64,000 nt of DNA from the NCBI RefSeq assembly GCF_900104635.1, contig NZ_FNWC01000007.1, positions 2,517,421-2,581,420 on the forward strand, in the 5' to 3' direction. Below are positions 44,401-52,801 of this stretch, in pieces (the stretch's first letter is position 1; every line of letters begins with the position of its first letter). The stretch is from Coprococcus phoceensis. Lineage in GTDB: Bacteria > Bacillota > Clostridia > Lachnospirales > Lachnospiraceae. A program made the translations under genes and the position numbers. The notes under the pieces are model-generated. The model did not search any database, was not told the origin of the DNA, and saw nothing but the letters and a program-made list of their open reading frames with translations.

Positions 44401-45756
44401 ATGAACAAGAATAACAACAAAATGGATTTATTAGGAAATGCACCTGTTCCCCAAGCACTAATGGCTCTTGGTATACCGATAATGATTGGTATGCTTATTA
44501 ACGCTCTCTACAATTTGGTGGATGCTTATTTCATAGGAGGACTTGGCGAGAGTCAAATGGGTGCAATTTCCATTGCGTTTCCTTTAGGACAAGTAGTTGT
44601 TGGTTTAGGTCTGATGTTTGGCAATGGTGCCGCCTCCTACTTATCAAGACTTTTAGGGCGAGGAGATAGGGAAGCTGCAAGTAAAGTCGCCAGTACTGCA
44701 TTATACAGCAGTGTTTGTATTGGCGCAGTTATTATTATCGGAACTGCAATTTTTTTGAAACCTATTTTAACCATGTTAGGTGCAACAGACACGATTATGC
44801 CATACGCCCTTTCTTATGGAAGAATCTATGTTATTTCATGTATTTTCAATGTATTTAATGTAACGATGAACAATATCGTTGCAAGTGAAGGCGCCGCAAA
44901 AACAACTATGTGTGCATTATTATTAGGAGCTGTATTGAATATTGGTTTAGATCCTATTTTCATCTATACTCTCGACATGGGGGTTGCTGGTGCGGCAATC
45001 GCTACAGCAATTTCTCAAATGGCTTCTACTCTTGTATATTTAATTTATGCATTACAGAAAAAAAGCGCTTTTACATTTTCCATTAAGGAATTTTGTCCTT
45101 CTAAGCAGATCATAACTGAAATTCTGAAAATCGGTATACCCACATTGACTTTCCAGCTTCTTACAAGCCTTTCTATCGCATTCATAAACCGGGAAGCTAA
45201 TATCTATGGAGATGCTGTTATCGCCGGAATGGGCGCTGTTACAAGAATCACTTCAATGGGAACTCTGGTTGTGTTCGGCTTCTTAAAAGGTTTCCAACCA
45301 ATTGCCGGCTTTAGCTATGGTGCCAAAAAGTTTGATCGGCTCAGGGAAGCAATTAAAACTTCTATCTTATGGTCAACAATATTTTGTGTAGTTGTGGGAT
45401 TGACAATAGCCCTATTTTCCACACAGATTATTTCGCAATTTACAGAAGGCAATACAGAGATGATTTCTGTAGGTCAAAAATCGCTAATGGCAAATGGATT
45501 TTCCTTCTTCGTATTTGGATTTTACACAGTGTATTCTTCTCTGTTTCTTGCACTTGGAAAAGGCACCGCCGGATTCGTTCTTGGGGCTTGCCGACAAGGT
45601 ATTTGCTTTGTTCCGATCATTCTGTTGCTCCCATCATTCTGGGGCATAAATGGAATACTATATGCACAACCGATTGCCGATGTAATTTCTGCTATTGTTA
45701 CTGTGTTTATGGCTCTACATCTTCATAAAGAACTGGCAACAACAAAAGAGCATTAA
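44401..45756 (+). CDS. MATE-family multidrug efflux transporter
   Basis: A 451-aa protein with about twelve membrane helices, arranged as two homologous halves; characteristic starts NALYNLVDAYFIGGLGESQM and GSASYLSRLLGRGD-like GNGAASYLSRLLGRG. ATG 44401 follows AAAGGAG. It exports cationic drugs by ion antiport. Codon and base composition are more A+T-rich than the conjugation genes, consistent with separate acquisition with padR. Confidence 0.9.
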   Translation: MNKNNNKMDLLGNAPVPQALMALGIPIMIGMLINALYNLVDAYFIGGLGESQMGAISIAFPLGQVVVGLGLMFGNGAASYLSRLLGRGDREAASKVASTALYSSVCIGAVIIIGTAIFLKPILTMLGATDTIMPYALSYGRIYVISCIFNVFNVTMNNIVASEGAAKTTMCALLLGAVLNIGLDPIFIYTLDMGVAGAAIATAISQMASTLVYLIYALQKKSAFTFSIKEFCPSKQIITEILKIGIPTLTFQLLTSLSIAFINREANIYGDAVIAGMGAVTRITSMGTLVVFGFLKGFQPIAGFSYGAKKFDRLREAIKTSILWSTIFCVVVGLTIALFSTQIISQFTEGNTEMISVGQKSLMANGFSFFVFGFYTVYSSLFLALGKGTAGFVLGACRQGICFVPIILLLPSFWGINGILYAQPIADVISAIVTVFMALHLHKELATTKEH

Positions 45757-45833
45757 AGCATCAGGCAACATAATAGATCAACACCGTCTGCCGCTTCGAA
45801 CTGAGGCAATATCACCCTTCAAAAAACAATCAC

Positions 45834-45873
45834 TCCCAGAGGATGTTACTCCCCTGAGAGTGATTGCAGCCTT
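45834..45873 (-). terminator. Terminator repeat TR2, copy 2
   Basis: CAATCACTC pairs perfectly with GAGTGATTG, enclosing the same ~31-bp core as copy 1 (42597), and the minus strand continues TTTTTT. It ends the minus-strand sigma/HTH unit. The two copies enclose the winged-helix and PadR-MATE cassette. Confidence 0.75.
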
Positions 45874-45886
45874 TGTTTAAGATAAC

Positions 45887-46075
45887 TTACTCAATTATCT
45901 GGAATCTCTGGATACACTGAAGCAATGTACTTACCAGTTCCTGATACAGATCTTCATCAAATCTGCCATTCACAATCGCATTCTTAATTAAAAGCGGCTT
46001 ATATATCTCTAAAATCTTCAGTACCGCATCTGCATTTCCTTCTTTTGCCTTTAAAAGTAATCGTTCAAAATTCAT
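45887..46075 (-). CDS. HTH_16-type small protein (Tn916-like)
   Basis: A 62-aa protein (MNFERLLLKAKEGNADAVLK, then KPLLIKNAIVNGRFDEDLYQ) that matches the small helix-turn-helix/sigma region-2-like proteins of Tn916-type elements. Its start overlaps the stop of the sigma gene by one base. They probably act as a two-piece regulator. Confidence 0.75.
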   Translation of the reverse strand: MNFERLLLKAKEGNADAVLKILEIYKPLLIKNAIVNGRFDEDLYQELVSTLLQCIQRFQIIE

Positions 46076-46515
46076 TAGTTTTCACCTCCCATCACCTTGC
46101 GGATCTTCCGGATTGCATAATAATAAATACCCTTGCATCGCTCCTCTGATAACCCGTTTAGCCTGCTCATTTCCTCAAAAGTACGTTCTTCAAACACATG
46201 CTGGTAAATCAGCTTCCGTTCTTCATCCCGCAGCGTATGAAGCGCTTTCATCAGTCTTTCATCTGACATCTTATTCCATTCTGGATATTTCCCCTGTGCC
46301 TCCTGCAATAAAAGCTGCTCCCTCGTTTGGTTCTCCAGCAATTCTTCGATTACAATTCTTGCCTCCATCTGTCCAATATCCTCCAACAGTTCTTCTGCAT
46401 CAGCCATCTGGATTTTCTTCTCCAGATAATCATGTCGTTTTCCACGGACAAACTGTATCAGATATGCTGTAAAGTGATTTTGTATCTTTGATCCTGTATA
46501 TGTTTTTTTGTTCAT
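46075..46515 (-). CDS. Sigma-70-like regulator of Tn916 type
   Basis: About 146 aa from ATG 46515 behind CGGAGGAT; upstream in-frame codons are non-coding leader. C-terminal region-4 HTH: ALHTLRDEERKLIYQHVFEE, then SRLNGLSEERCKGIYYYAIR. N-terminal KIQNHFTAYLIQFVRGKR is typical of the Tn916 family. It should direct ICE regulatory transcription together with the HTH_16 partner. Confidence 0.8.
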   Translation of the reverse strand: MNKKTYTGSKIQNHFTAYLIQFVRGKRHDYLEKKIQMADAEELLEDIGQMEARIVIEELLENQTREQLLLQEAQGKYPEWNKMSDERLMKALHTLRDEERKLIYQHVFEERTFEEMSRLNGLSEERCKGIYYYAIRKIRKVMGGEN

Positions 46516-46612
46516 TTGTTTTATCCTCCGAAATTTTTTATCACGTTCCAAAAAATTCCGAGGATGGCGGTGAGCGGCAACAAAACGTGACACTGCCTTC
46601 ATTTTTTCGAAA

Positions 46613-46650
46613 AAAAGAAAGGCTGGACCACTCTATTCGTAGTCCAGCCG
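46613..46650 (-). terminator. Terminator in the leader of the sigma-like gene
   Basis: GGCTGGAC and GTCCAGCC (46621-46649) pair perfectly, and the minus strand continues TTTCTTTTTTT. It lies about 100 bp before the start at 46515. It either ends an upstream transcript or attenuates the sigma gene. The rest of 46516-46928 holds a 35-codon minus frame without a good ribosome site, and nothing else I can support. Confidence 0.65.
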
Positions 46651-46928
46651 ATACTTCTCTTTCTATGTAATTGTGTAGGATATGCGATGATAGTATCTCA
46701 TATACTGCATATTCTAACTTCTCTCCGACACATTGTATGGATAAGATTTTTTTAACAGATTCAGTTCCTCTTTGGCTTTTATCTTATGCTGTCCATTCAT
46801 GTCTGTCGTACTTACTTCCATGTTTCTCTATTTGTGCATGTGTTATCCTGCTTATCATAACGCACTTTAACGCATTTCGTATAGTGTTAATCTACGATAA
46901 AATATATGCATTAAGTGAGGTGATATAG

Positions 46929-47258
46929 ATGGTGAAAAAATTATTGGGAGATGCAGTCAGGGAAGAACGTCTCCGCCGCAATCTTTCGCAAAACAGCCTT
47001 GCGGAACAGGCAAAGATTTCTTTACGGACTGTCTCTGATATTGAAAACTATATTGGCAATCCACAGTTGGAAACACTTTATGCCTTGGCAACTTACTTAC
47101 ATATTTCCATAGATGCTATATTTTCTAACCAGAAAACGAACCCGGATTCTACCATGCAGCAAATCATGGCAGAACTAAATTCCTGCCCGGAGGAGCAGAA
47201 ACAGCTTGCCCTTTCTACACTGCGTGGACTTCTGGATGGATTCAAGAACCTAAGTTAA
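46929..47258 (+). CDS. XRE-family transcriptional regulator
   Basis: A 109-aa protein with a classical Cro/CI HTH (AVREERLRRNLSQNSLAEQA, then ISLRTVSDIENYIGNP) and a helical C-terminus. GAGGTG site. It stands alone, divergent from the sigma unit, and is a good candidate for an ICE master repressor. Confidence 0.85.
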   Translation: MVKKLLGDAVREERLRRNLSQNSLAEQAKISLRTVSDIENYIGNPQLETLYALATYLHISIDAIFSNQKTNPDSTMQQIMAELNSCPEEQKQLALSTLRGLLDGFKNLS

Positions 47259-47366
47259 GGCTCTCCCGTATCCTTCATCATCTACACATTATACAAAGAC
47301 AATCTGTGAGTAATCTGTGAATAGTCTGTGAGTTTTCTGTCTATTCCCATTCTGATACAAAGAACA

Positions 47367-47407
47367 GGAGAGTACACTGCCATAAGCATGTGTATCTCTC
47401 CTGCTTT
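47367..47407. terminator. Bidirectional terminator
   Basis: CAGGAGAGTACAC pairs with GTGTATCTCTCCTG (one bulge), followed by TTTTTT on the plus strand. It lies between the XRE gene and the convergent parR-like gene. Confidence 0.8.
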
Positions 47408-47408
47408 T

Positions 47409-47780
47409 TTATGCCCTGCGAAATGCACTGATAGCATCCACTACATTCTGTCTCATAGTCTGATCCATCCGCAGCGGTTCTTCTTCCATCAAATCAACTT
47501 CTGTGGGCATTTCTCTATTTATCTTAGAAACGTCCTGCCCTTCCAATACCTTTCTTACTTCTTCCCGGATGATTTGCTGCATCATTGGCCGGAGCATATC
47601 CGGTTCCATGCTTATACTGCCATTACCTGTCTCATCCGTTCTTCCCGTATATGCCAGAATTGCCGCAACGATCAGTTTTGCTTTTTTCTCTGTCGTATTC
47701 AGAAGTTCTGTCACATACACGTGATCTGGATCCGACTTATCAAAACCAATAGTGAATACAAACGGATTTTTCTTTCCCAT
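47409..47780 (-). CDS. ParR-like partition adaptor
   Basis: A 123-aa protein 4 bp downstream of the ParM-like gene. The N-terminus (FVFTIGFDKSDPDHVYVTEL, then KKAKLIVAAILAY) fits a ribbon-helix-helix DNA-binding domain like that of ParR, and the acidic C-terminus could contact the filament. Assigned mainly by context. Confidence 0.6.
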   Translation of the reverse strand: MGKKNPFVFTIGFDKSDPDHVYVTELLNTTEKKAKLIVAAILAYTGRTDETGNGSISMEPDMLRPMMQQIIREEVRKVLEGQDVSKINREMPTEVDLMEEEPLRMDQTMRQNVVDAISAFRRA

Positions 47781-47784
47781 AAAA

Positions 47785-48723
47785 TCACACTCCAGCCTGT
47801 GTCATGCGATACAAAAGATCATATCCATCGGCATTTGCTTTCATATCCCGGATAAAGGTATGTTTTCCCAACCGGTCTGCCTGCTCCAGAAATCGTTCCA
47901 GAAGCACTGCTCCGCCGCCGATAAACACCGTATAAGTAGATTTTGTATCAATGCCCCGCTCTCGGATGCTGTTCAGAAGATCGGTAACAAAATTCTGAAC
48001 CATGGTTTCTACTGCCTGTACAACAGCTTCCTCATAATACTGCGTTTTTCCCTTGATGATACTGTCGATATCTGCCTCCTCCAGAAGCATGTCATATTCA
48101 CTGTTAATACTGGAAATGATATCGTTATACATGGTAATCACACCTTTTTCCAGAGAATCACAATAATCCATATCCGGTCTGCCACTTCTCATCAGAAGAT
48201 AATCAGAAGTAAATCCGCCAATATCAATCCCTACGACTTTCGGAATCTCACGGATTTCCATCATCCTCGTCATCATGGCTGCATAATCCTGCGGAAACGC
48301 CATTACATTCTGTATACAGAGGTGATAGACTTTATCGTTGAAGCACAGTTCCTGCACCTTCCCGTCCCCTTTGAAATAGCGTTCATATCTCTCACAAAGC
48401 TCTGCAAAATGCTTCGGCGGAAGCCCAATCGGAAGTTCCACCTGAATGACATCCTCCGGCTGGATCTGGCTTTTCTGCTCCAGCTCCATTGCAATGGCAA
48501 ATAAAGTCAGAATCCAGAATCGGTTCCGGCTGTCCTGCGTCTTGTCCCTCTGGTACGGAATCCGCTTCTCACTAAGGGTATAATACTTTCCCTGATATTT
48601 CAGATACTTCTCTCCCCTGGCAGGCTTTTTATCCTGTTCCGTCAGTCCTGTGGTAAAGATAAAATGACAGGTTTTCATGTTCCGGTTCCCGTGATCCACG
48701 GCTACTCTTAATTTTTTAATCAT
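47785..48723 (-). CDS. parM: ParM/StbA-like actin-family partition ATPase
   Basis: About 312 aa from ATG 48723 (AAAGGAG); longer upstream codons are A/T-rich non-coding. Actin-fold motifs: phosphate 1 AVDHGNRNMK, phosphate 2 VVGIDIGGFTSDYLL, adenosine FIGGGAVLL. Filaments of such proteins push DNA copies apart. Its presence implies a multicopy or plasmid-like ICE stage. Confidence 0.85.
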   Translation of the reverse strand: MIKKLRVAVDHGNRNMKTCHFIFTTGLTEQDKKPARGEKYLKYQGKYYTLSEKRIPYQRDKTQDSRNRFWILTLFAIAMELEQKSQIQPEDVIQVELPIGLPPKHFAELCERYERYFKGDGKVQELCFNDKVYHLCIQNVMAFPQDYAAMMTRMMEIREIPKVVGIDIGGFTSDYLLMRSGRPDMDYCDSLEKGVITMYNDIISSINSEYDMLLEEADIDSIIKGKTQYYEEAVVQAVETMVQNFVTDLLNSIRERGIDTKSTYTVFIGGGAVLLERFLEQADRLGKHTFIRDMKANADGYDLLYRMTQAGV

Positions 48724-48940
48724 AATGATTTCACTCCTTTGTATTTGATACTTATTCTGTACGTAGGAGGTACCTAGAGTGCAACTCTTTATAATCCATT
48801 TTCTTATTTTACCAATCAAAAAATTCAAAAAACAAAAATTAAAAATTATCTTTTTTAATTTTTTAAATAAATGCAACCGTTACAATATTTACTGTGTATC
48901 TTATTACAAAGGGAACCTTGGAAAGGAGTCGTGTACATAT

Positions 48941-49441
48941 ATGAAGGCTTATAAAAAAATAATCAGTTTTATCCTAACACTCGTTATGATGCTGTCGCTA
49001 AGTGTTAATGTTTTTGCAGCAGAGCCGCTTACAGATGACCCTAATATGATTGAATGGAAGTACACTGTGTTTGCTAACGAAAGCCTGCAGAAAGTTGTTG
49101 AAGAAGGTGTTATTCCAAATGCATATGCCCGATATACTTGGCGCGGAATCACATTGAAAAATGGCGAAGTCGCCATATTAACACCATCAAATAACAGTAT
49201 GGGACTTTATTGTAATAGCGGCAGATACATAACTATAAATTACACTTTGAGCCGTTCTGCTTTTCATCGTTCAAGAGTACGCGCATACGTAGCTGGACCT
49301 TCATCAGAATTTGTGCGTGAGATTACAGCAAGTGGTTTGCGTTCAGGATTTACGACACAGGCAACTGATTACTATTACGGCATGGTAACTAATCTGTCCT
49401 CTGATGCCTTTACAATCAAATCATTTTCTATTACATTTTAA
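48941..49441 (+). CDS. Secreted protein of unknown function
   Basis: A 166-aa protein; ATG 48941 follows GAAAGGAG. Residues 1-28 are a clear signal peptide (MKAYKKIISFILTLVMMLSL, ending NVFAAEP). The mature part is beta-rich and has no cysteine pairs. A+T-rich; followed by an ECF sigma and anti-sigma pair, which may control it. Confidence 0.65.
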   Translation: MKAYKKIISFILTLVMMLSLSVNVFAAEPLTDDPNMIEWKYTVFANESLQKVVEEGVIPNAYARYTWRGITLKNGEVAILTPSNNSMGLYCNSGRYITINYTLSRSAFHRSRVRAYVAGPSSEFVREITASGLRSGFTTQATDYYYGMVTNLSSDAFTIKSFSITF

Positions 49442-49590
49442 TAGTGGAAAATATTTCAAGTGCTGGTGAGTACTTATCCTGATTTTAATTGAAGCTTTTT
49501 AACTTGGTTTCTCGGTTCCCTTTTTTGAAAATACACATTCCCATTATTAAACCACTGCTATAGTATTCACTGAATTTATGAGGTAGAAGC

Positions 49591-50184
49591 ATGTTATTTA
49601 ACATAGATGAGAAACAACTGATGCTCGAACTAAAAAATAAAGATGAGCGCGCTTTAAAAATATGTATGAACAAATACTACAGATATGTTGTATACATAGT
49701 CGAGAATATTATTGGAAGTGCTTTGCCATATGAAGACAAGGAGGCGGTCGTGTCTAATGTTTTTGTAGCTCTATGGAATTACAGTGCAGATTTAGATACA
49801 GATAACTACAGCACATTCAAACCCTATTTAGGAACAATCGCAAGAAACATGGCAAAAAACGCATTACGAAAAACCTCTAAGATGCATTTTGAAAATTACG
49901 AAGATGCGTTTCAGGTTGGAACGAACGAACATATTGAATACGGGCCGTTAAAAGAAGAAGTAATCAAATGCTTAAAAGAAAGCATATATGAACTATCAGT
50001 TGACGAAAGAAAATGTTTTATCTCGTACTACTATTACACTAAGACAATCGCTGTAATAGCAGAAGAAACCGGATTAAAAGAATCTACAGTAAAATCCAAA
50101 CTGTTACGCGGACGTAAAAAATTAAAACTAAAAATGGAAAAGAAGGGATTTAGATATGAAGACTGTAAAATTTTCTTTGAATGA
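49591..50184 (+). CDS. ECF-type RNA polymerase sigma factor
   Basis: A 197-aa protein: region 2 (ALKICMNKYYRYVVYIVENI, then YLGTIARNMAKNALRK) and region 4 (LSVDERKCFISYYYYTKTIA, then ETGLKESTVKSKLLRGRKKL). It overlaps the anti-sigma start by 29 bp, typical of a coupled sigma/anti-sigma pair. Confidence 0.85.
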   Translation: MLFNIDEKQLMLELKNKDERALKICMNKYYRYVVYIVENIIGSALPYEDKEAVVSNVFVALWNYSADLDTDNYSTFKPYLGTIARNMAKNALRKTSKMHFENYEDAFQVGTNEHIEYGPLKEEVIKCLKESIYELSVDERKCFISYYYYTKTIAVIAEETGLKESTVKSKLLRGRKKLKLKMEKKGFRYEDCKIFFE

Positions 50185-50962
50185 GTTAATGAGTGAAATT
50201 GATGAATCTTTTATTGAGGAAGTGTATTTTCATGATTGCAATAAAATACTGAAAAAATATTCCAAACAAAAGATACGTCAAAATGTATTTTGTAAAACAG
50301 CTTCAAAACATAAGCCTTTAAAGTTCACTTATAGAACTGCAATTATTGTAACTGTGGTTTCAGTGTTTTTGTGTATGCCTGTATATGCTGCAATCAGTCA
50401 TCTGTTAACATCGGCTTTAATTGATGACAGCAATCGACATTTAATCGGGACAGAAACCAATGATAGAAGCTACATCATATTAAAAGACGGTGTATATACC
50501 AATGAAAAGGGGAAAGTTGTTGATATTGAGGAATTAGCCAAATCTTCATCAGAATTTCCTGAAAGCAGAATTGTTAAAAGCAGTCTGATGCCTAATTTCA
50601 TACCATCATCAATAGTAGAGATTCCTACTGATAAATCAGATGAAATATATATCATTCCAGAAATAATTCTAATCAACAATTCACTTTGTGTACTTACACA
50701 AGACAATGGAAAGGGATGGGAACTAACTGATAAAGATAATATAGTCATTTCGTTTGATAAATATAAATCAGACATTACAGTATCCCAAGATTTGATTATC
50801 GGTTATGTAAAAGACGGGATAATGTATGAAGGAGAAGTGTTCGATGAACTGAGTGGAAAATATAGTTTCTCACCAGATGAAAAAGGGGAATATTTTTTCT
50901 ATCTGCTTAGCGGAAGTTCCGATTATCTATCTCTTAAAAGCGGTAATCTGGAGGTAAATTAA
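50156..50962 (+). CDS. Membrane anti-sigma factor
   Basis: A 268-aa protein with a cytoplasmic N-terminus of about 60 residues, one membrane helix (about 64-82: AIIVTVVSVFLCMPVYAAI) and an extracytoplasmic beta-rich domain of about 180 residues. It should hold the preceding ECF sigma until an outside signal is sensed. The family (DUF4179-like) is assigned by layout, not by motif. Confidence 0.75.
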   Translation: MKTVKFSLNELMSEIDESFIEEVYFHDCNKILKKYSKQKIRQNVFCKTASKHKPLKFTYRTAIIVTVVSVFLCMPVYAAISHLLTSALIDDSNRHLIGTETNDRSYIILKDGVYTNEKGKVVDIEELAKSSSEFPESRIVKSSLMPNFIPSSIVEIPTDKSDEIYIIPEIILINNSLCVLTQDNGKGWELTDKDNIVISFDKYKSDITVSQDLIIGYVKDGIMYEGEVFDELSGKYSFSPDEKGEYFFYLLSGSSDYLSLKSGNLEVN

Positions 50963-51008
50963 ATGTTGCTTTTGCGGGACTTCAGCATACCAATTAACTT
51001 TAGTATAA

Positions 51009-51048
51009 GGACAGGAAGACCTCTTCCGTACAGGAATAGGTCTTCTTG
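51009..51048 (+). terminator. Terminator-like hairpin after the anti-sigma gene
   Basis: AAGACCTCTTCC pairs with GGAATAGGTCTT (one mismatch) around GTACA, followed by CTTGCT. The T-run is weak. Confidence 0.5.
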
Positions 51049-51087
51049 CTGTCTCCGTGCATGCTTTAAAGTATAAATAGGCTTTAA

Positions 51088-51487
51088 TCTGGATACAATT
51101 TCAACTGCATCGTTGATACACGCTGTGTTTATCTCGTTTACTGTATCATTCATAAGAATTTAATTGGTTATGTTTATTGTGATGATAGAGTAGCCTTTGT
51201 TTTGAACATCTTCCTTGAAAGATTTGTAAACGATACTGTAGATTATCATATTCATTATGTCGGCGTAGATTCTTTAGATGAAGAATGTATTGAATGCAGA
51301 AAATACTCTGATTATTGTGAACATATTTTACCTGCTTTCTGGATAGATGACGATTTTTGTGAATAATGAAACACTGGTGTTTGGTTATTCAAAATTTAAG
51401 CTGATAGATACTGGTGTTAAGTATATTAATCCGAAGCATTTTTCCGTAAAAAACTTTGTAAAGTATTGCAGATTCAATAAAGAGTGA
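51088..51487 (+). pseudogene. Decayed small gene
   Basis: Open but start-less from about 51088 (IVDTRCVYLVYCIIHKN, then RFVNDTVDYHIHYVGVDSLD), ending at a stop at about 51366. A one-base shift in the T-run near 51356 continues the reading as NNETLVFGYSKFKLID and ends at 51487. Looks like one A+T-rich gene broken by a frameshift. No family recognised. Confidence 0.35.
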
Positions 51488-51539
51488 AATTACAGTAAAA
51501 TAAAAGATAGTTTTTTCGTTCCTTTGTTATGCCATTGTT

Positions 51540-51956
51540 CTACGCCGGAATCTTTTCTGCCATCTCCGGCAGGCACTTCTCAAATAATTCCCGATATCTT
51601 CGATACCCTTCATCCCGGAGTGGACCTTGCAGTGATGTCAGAGACCAAAGGAGAAGCTCTTCCTCTTCCACAGCATACGGAGAGGTATAGACAAATTTTT
51701 TCCCGTCAAAATGCGGTTTTGATAACTTCAGTATTTCCGTAATCTCTCCTTTTGTTTCCGCCTGCATAATCATTTCCACTTTCTTCCGATGGAACTCGCA
51801 GACGATGCTCTCCAGAAATCCCTGCTTCAGATAAAATTCCGCCCTTCTATAAAGTTTTACAAGAGCCTCCACTCTTTCATCAAATAACTTGTCCTTTTCA
51901 CTGACTATCATCTGTGCCAGTGCGTTTGCATGTTCCATAACCAATGCTGTTCCCAT
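51540..51956 (-). CDS. Hypothetical protein downstream of sortase
   Basis: About 138 aa from ATG 51956 behind GGGAGGAAA; longer starts (51971, 51986) are possible. Helical and acidic; no recognised motif. It is last in the minus-strand DNA-processing operon, after a GCTGG/CCAGC hairpin at about 51978-52010. Confidence 0.55.
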   Translation of the reverse strand: MGTALVMEHANALAQMIVSEKDKLFDERVEALVKLYRRAEFYLKQGFLESIVCEFHRKKVEMIMQAETKGEITEILKLSKPHFDGKKFVYTSPYAVEEEELLLWSLTSLQGPLRDEGYRRYRELFEKCLPEMAEKIPA

Positions 51957-52018
51957 TACATTTCCTCCCATAATAAAAGCTGGCATAAGAAATTTCTTCT
52001 CACACCAGCACGATTCTT

Positions 52019-52801
52019 TTATTCCTCTGTGATGATCTCACTGCTTAATTTTCCATGTACCAGATAGCGATAATTCCGTCTGGAATTGACACAGGTAGAC
52101 AGCGTAACTATCCGATCCGTTGCCGACAGCTCGGTGCCGGTATCATAATCCCTATAAGAAGACACCGTATCCAGAAACGTCTGAAAATCTTCCGCTTCCG
52201 GGAAATGATACCTATATCCCTCACTTCCGGTTCTTCCCGCATAGCAGGAAAAGATACGATACTTGAGGATCTTGTCCGGCAAATAGAGATAAAACTCCGG
52301 ATGTTGTTCAAATAGCTCTTTGTCTTGGTACTTATCCAGAGTTCCGAACATGCTCCCGTTTTTCATATTATGCCCGTACACGATCGTATTCTGATCCGTA
52401 AAGTCCGGCTGATTATGGCAGTCCACAAAGATGCTCCCGTTGATATTGGATTCTCCCGAAAAAAGGTGATGAAGATAATATGCATTATCTTTCCCCTGTA
52501 CCACCGGATAACTAATATCCAGTGCCGGAATCTGAATCCACGCTATGACATCCGGATTAACCGCTTTTAAACCTGCAAAATCAATTTCTAGATACCTATT
52601 CTTAGGTTCCTCCTTTTCTTTCTCAGACTCCGGTGATTCTTCTTCCTCTGGTTCCTGAACATATTCCTGCAGTTTCTCGTAACTTACGTCCCCTTTCTGA
52701 TACTTCAGATAAGCACCAAAGAGTTTTCCTGCCGCTGCGAGAAAAACAAGCAACAGGCAGATAATGAGTCCTGCAAGAACCGTATTTCCTTTTTTTCTCA
52801 T
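52019..52801 (-). CDS. srtB: Class B sortase
   Basis: A 260-aa protein with an N-terminal membrane helix (about 8-28), a Glu-rich stalk (about 48-68) and a class B core: His in VYGHNM, Cys in TLSTC, Arg in NYRYLVHG. It would anchor proteins at the cell wall; the VaFE adhesin at 5332 is the likely client. The start overlaps the primase stop. Confidence 0.9.
   Translation of the reverse strand: MRKKGNTVLAGLIICLLLVFLAAAGKLFGAYLKYQKGDVSYEKLQEYVQEPEEEESPESEKEKEEPKNRYLEIDFAGLKAVNPDVIAWIQIPALDISYPVVQGKDNAYYLHHLFSGESNINGSIFVDCHNQPDFTDQNTIVYGHNMKNGSMFGTLDKYQDKELFEQHPEFYLYLPDKILKYRIFSCYAGRTGSEGYRYHFPEAEDFQTFLDTVSSYRDYDTGTELSATDRIVTLSTCVNSRRNYRYLVHGKLSSEIITEE

Noticed and set aside
46714..46821. A 35-codon minus-strand ORF with a possible frameshift at a seven-A run into a longer frame
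   Set aside because: No convincing ribosome site, and the continuation runs through the terminator at 46613-46650; probably leader sequence.
50959..51153. A 64-codon minus-strand ORF
   Set aside because: Overlaps the terminator of the anti-sigma gene and the decayed plus-strand gene, with no ribosome site; likely chance.
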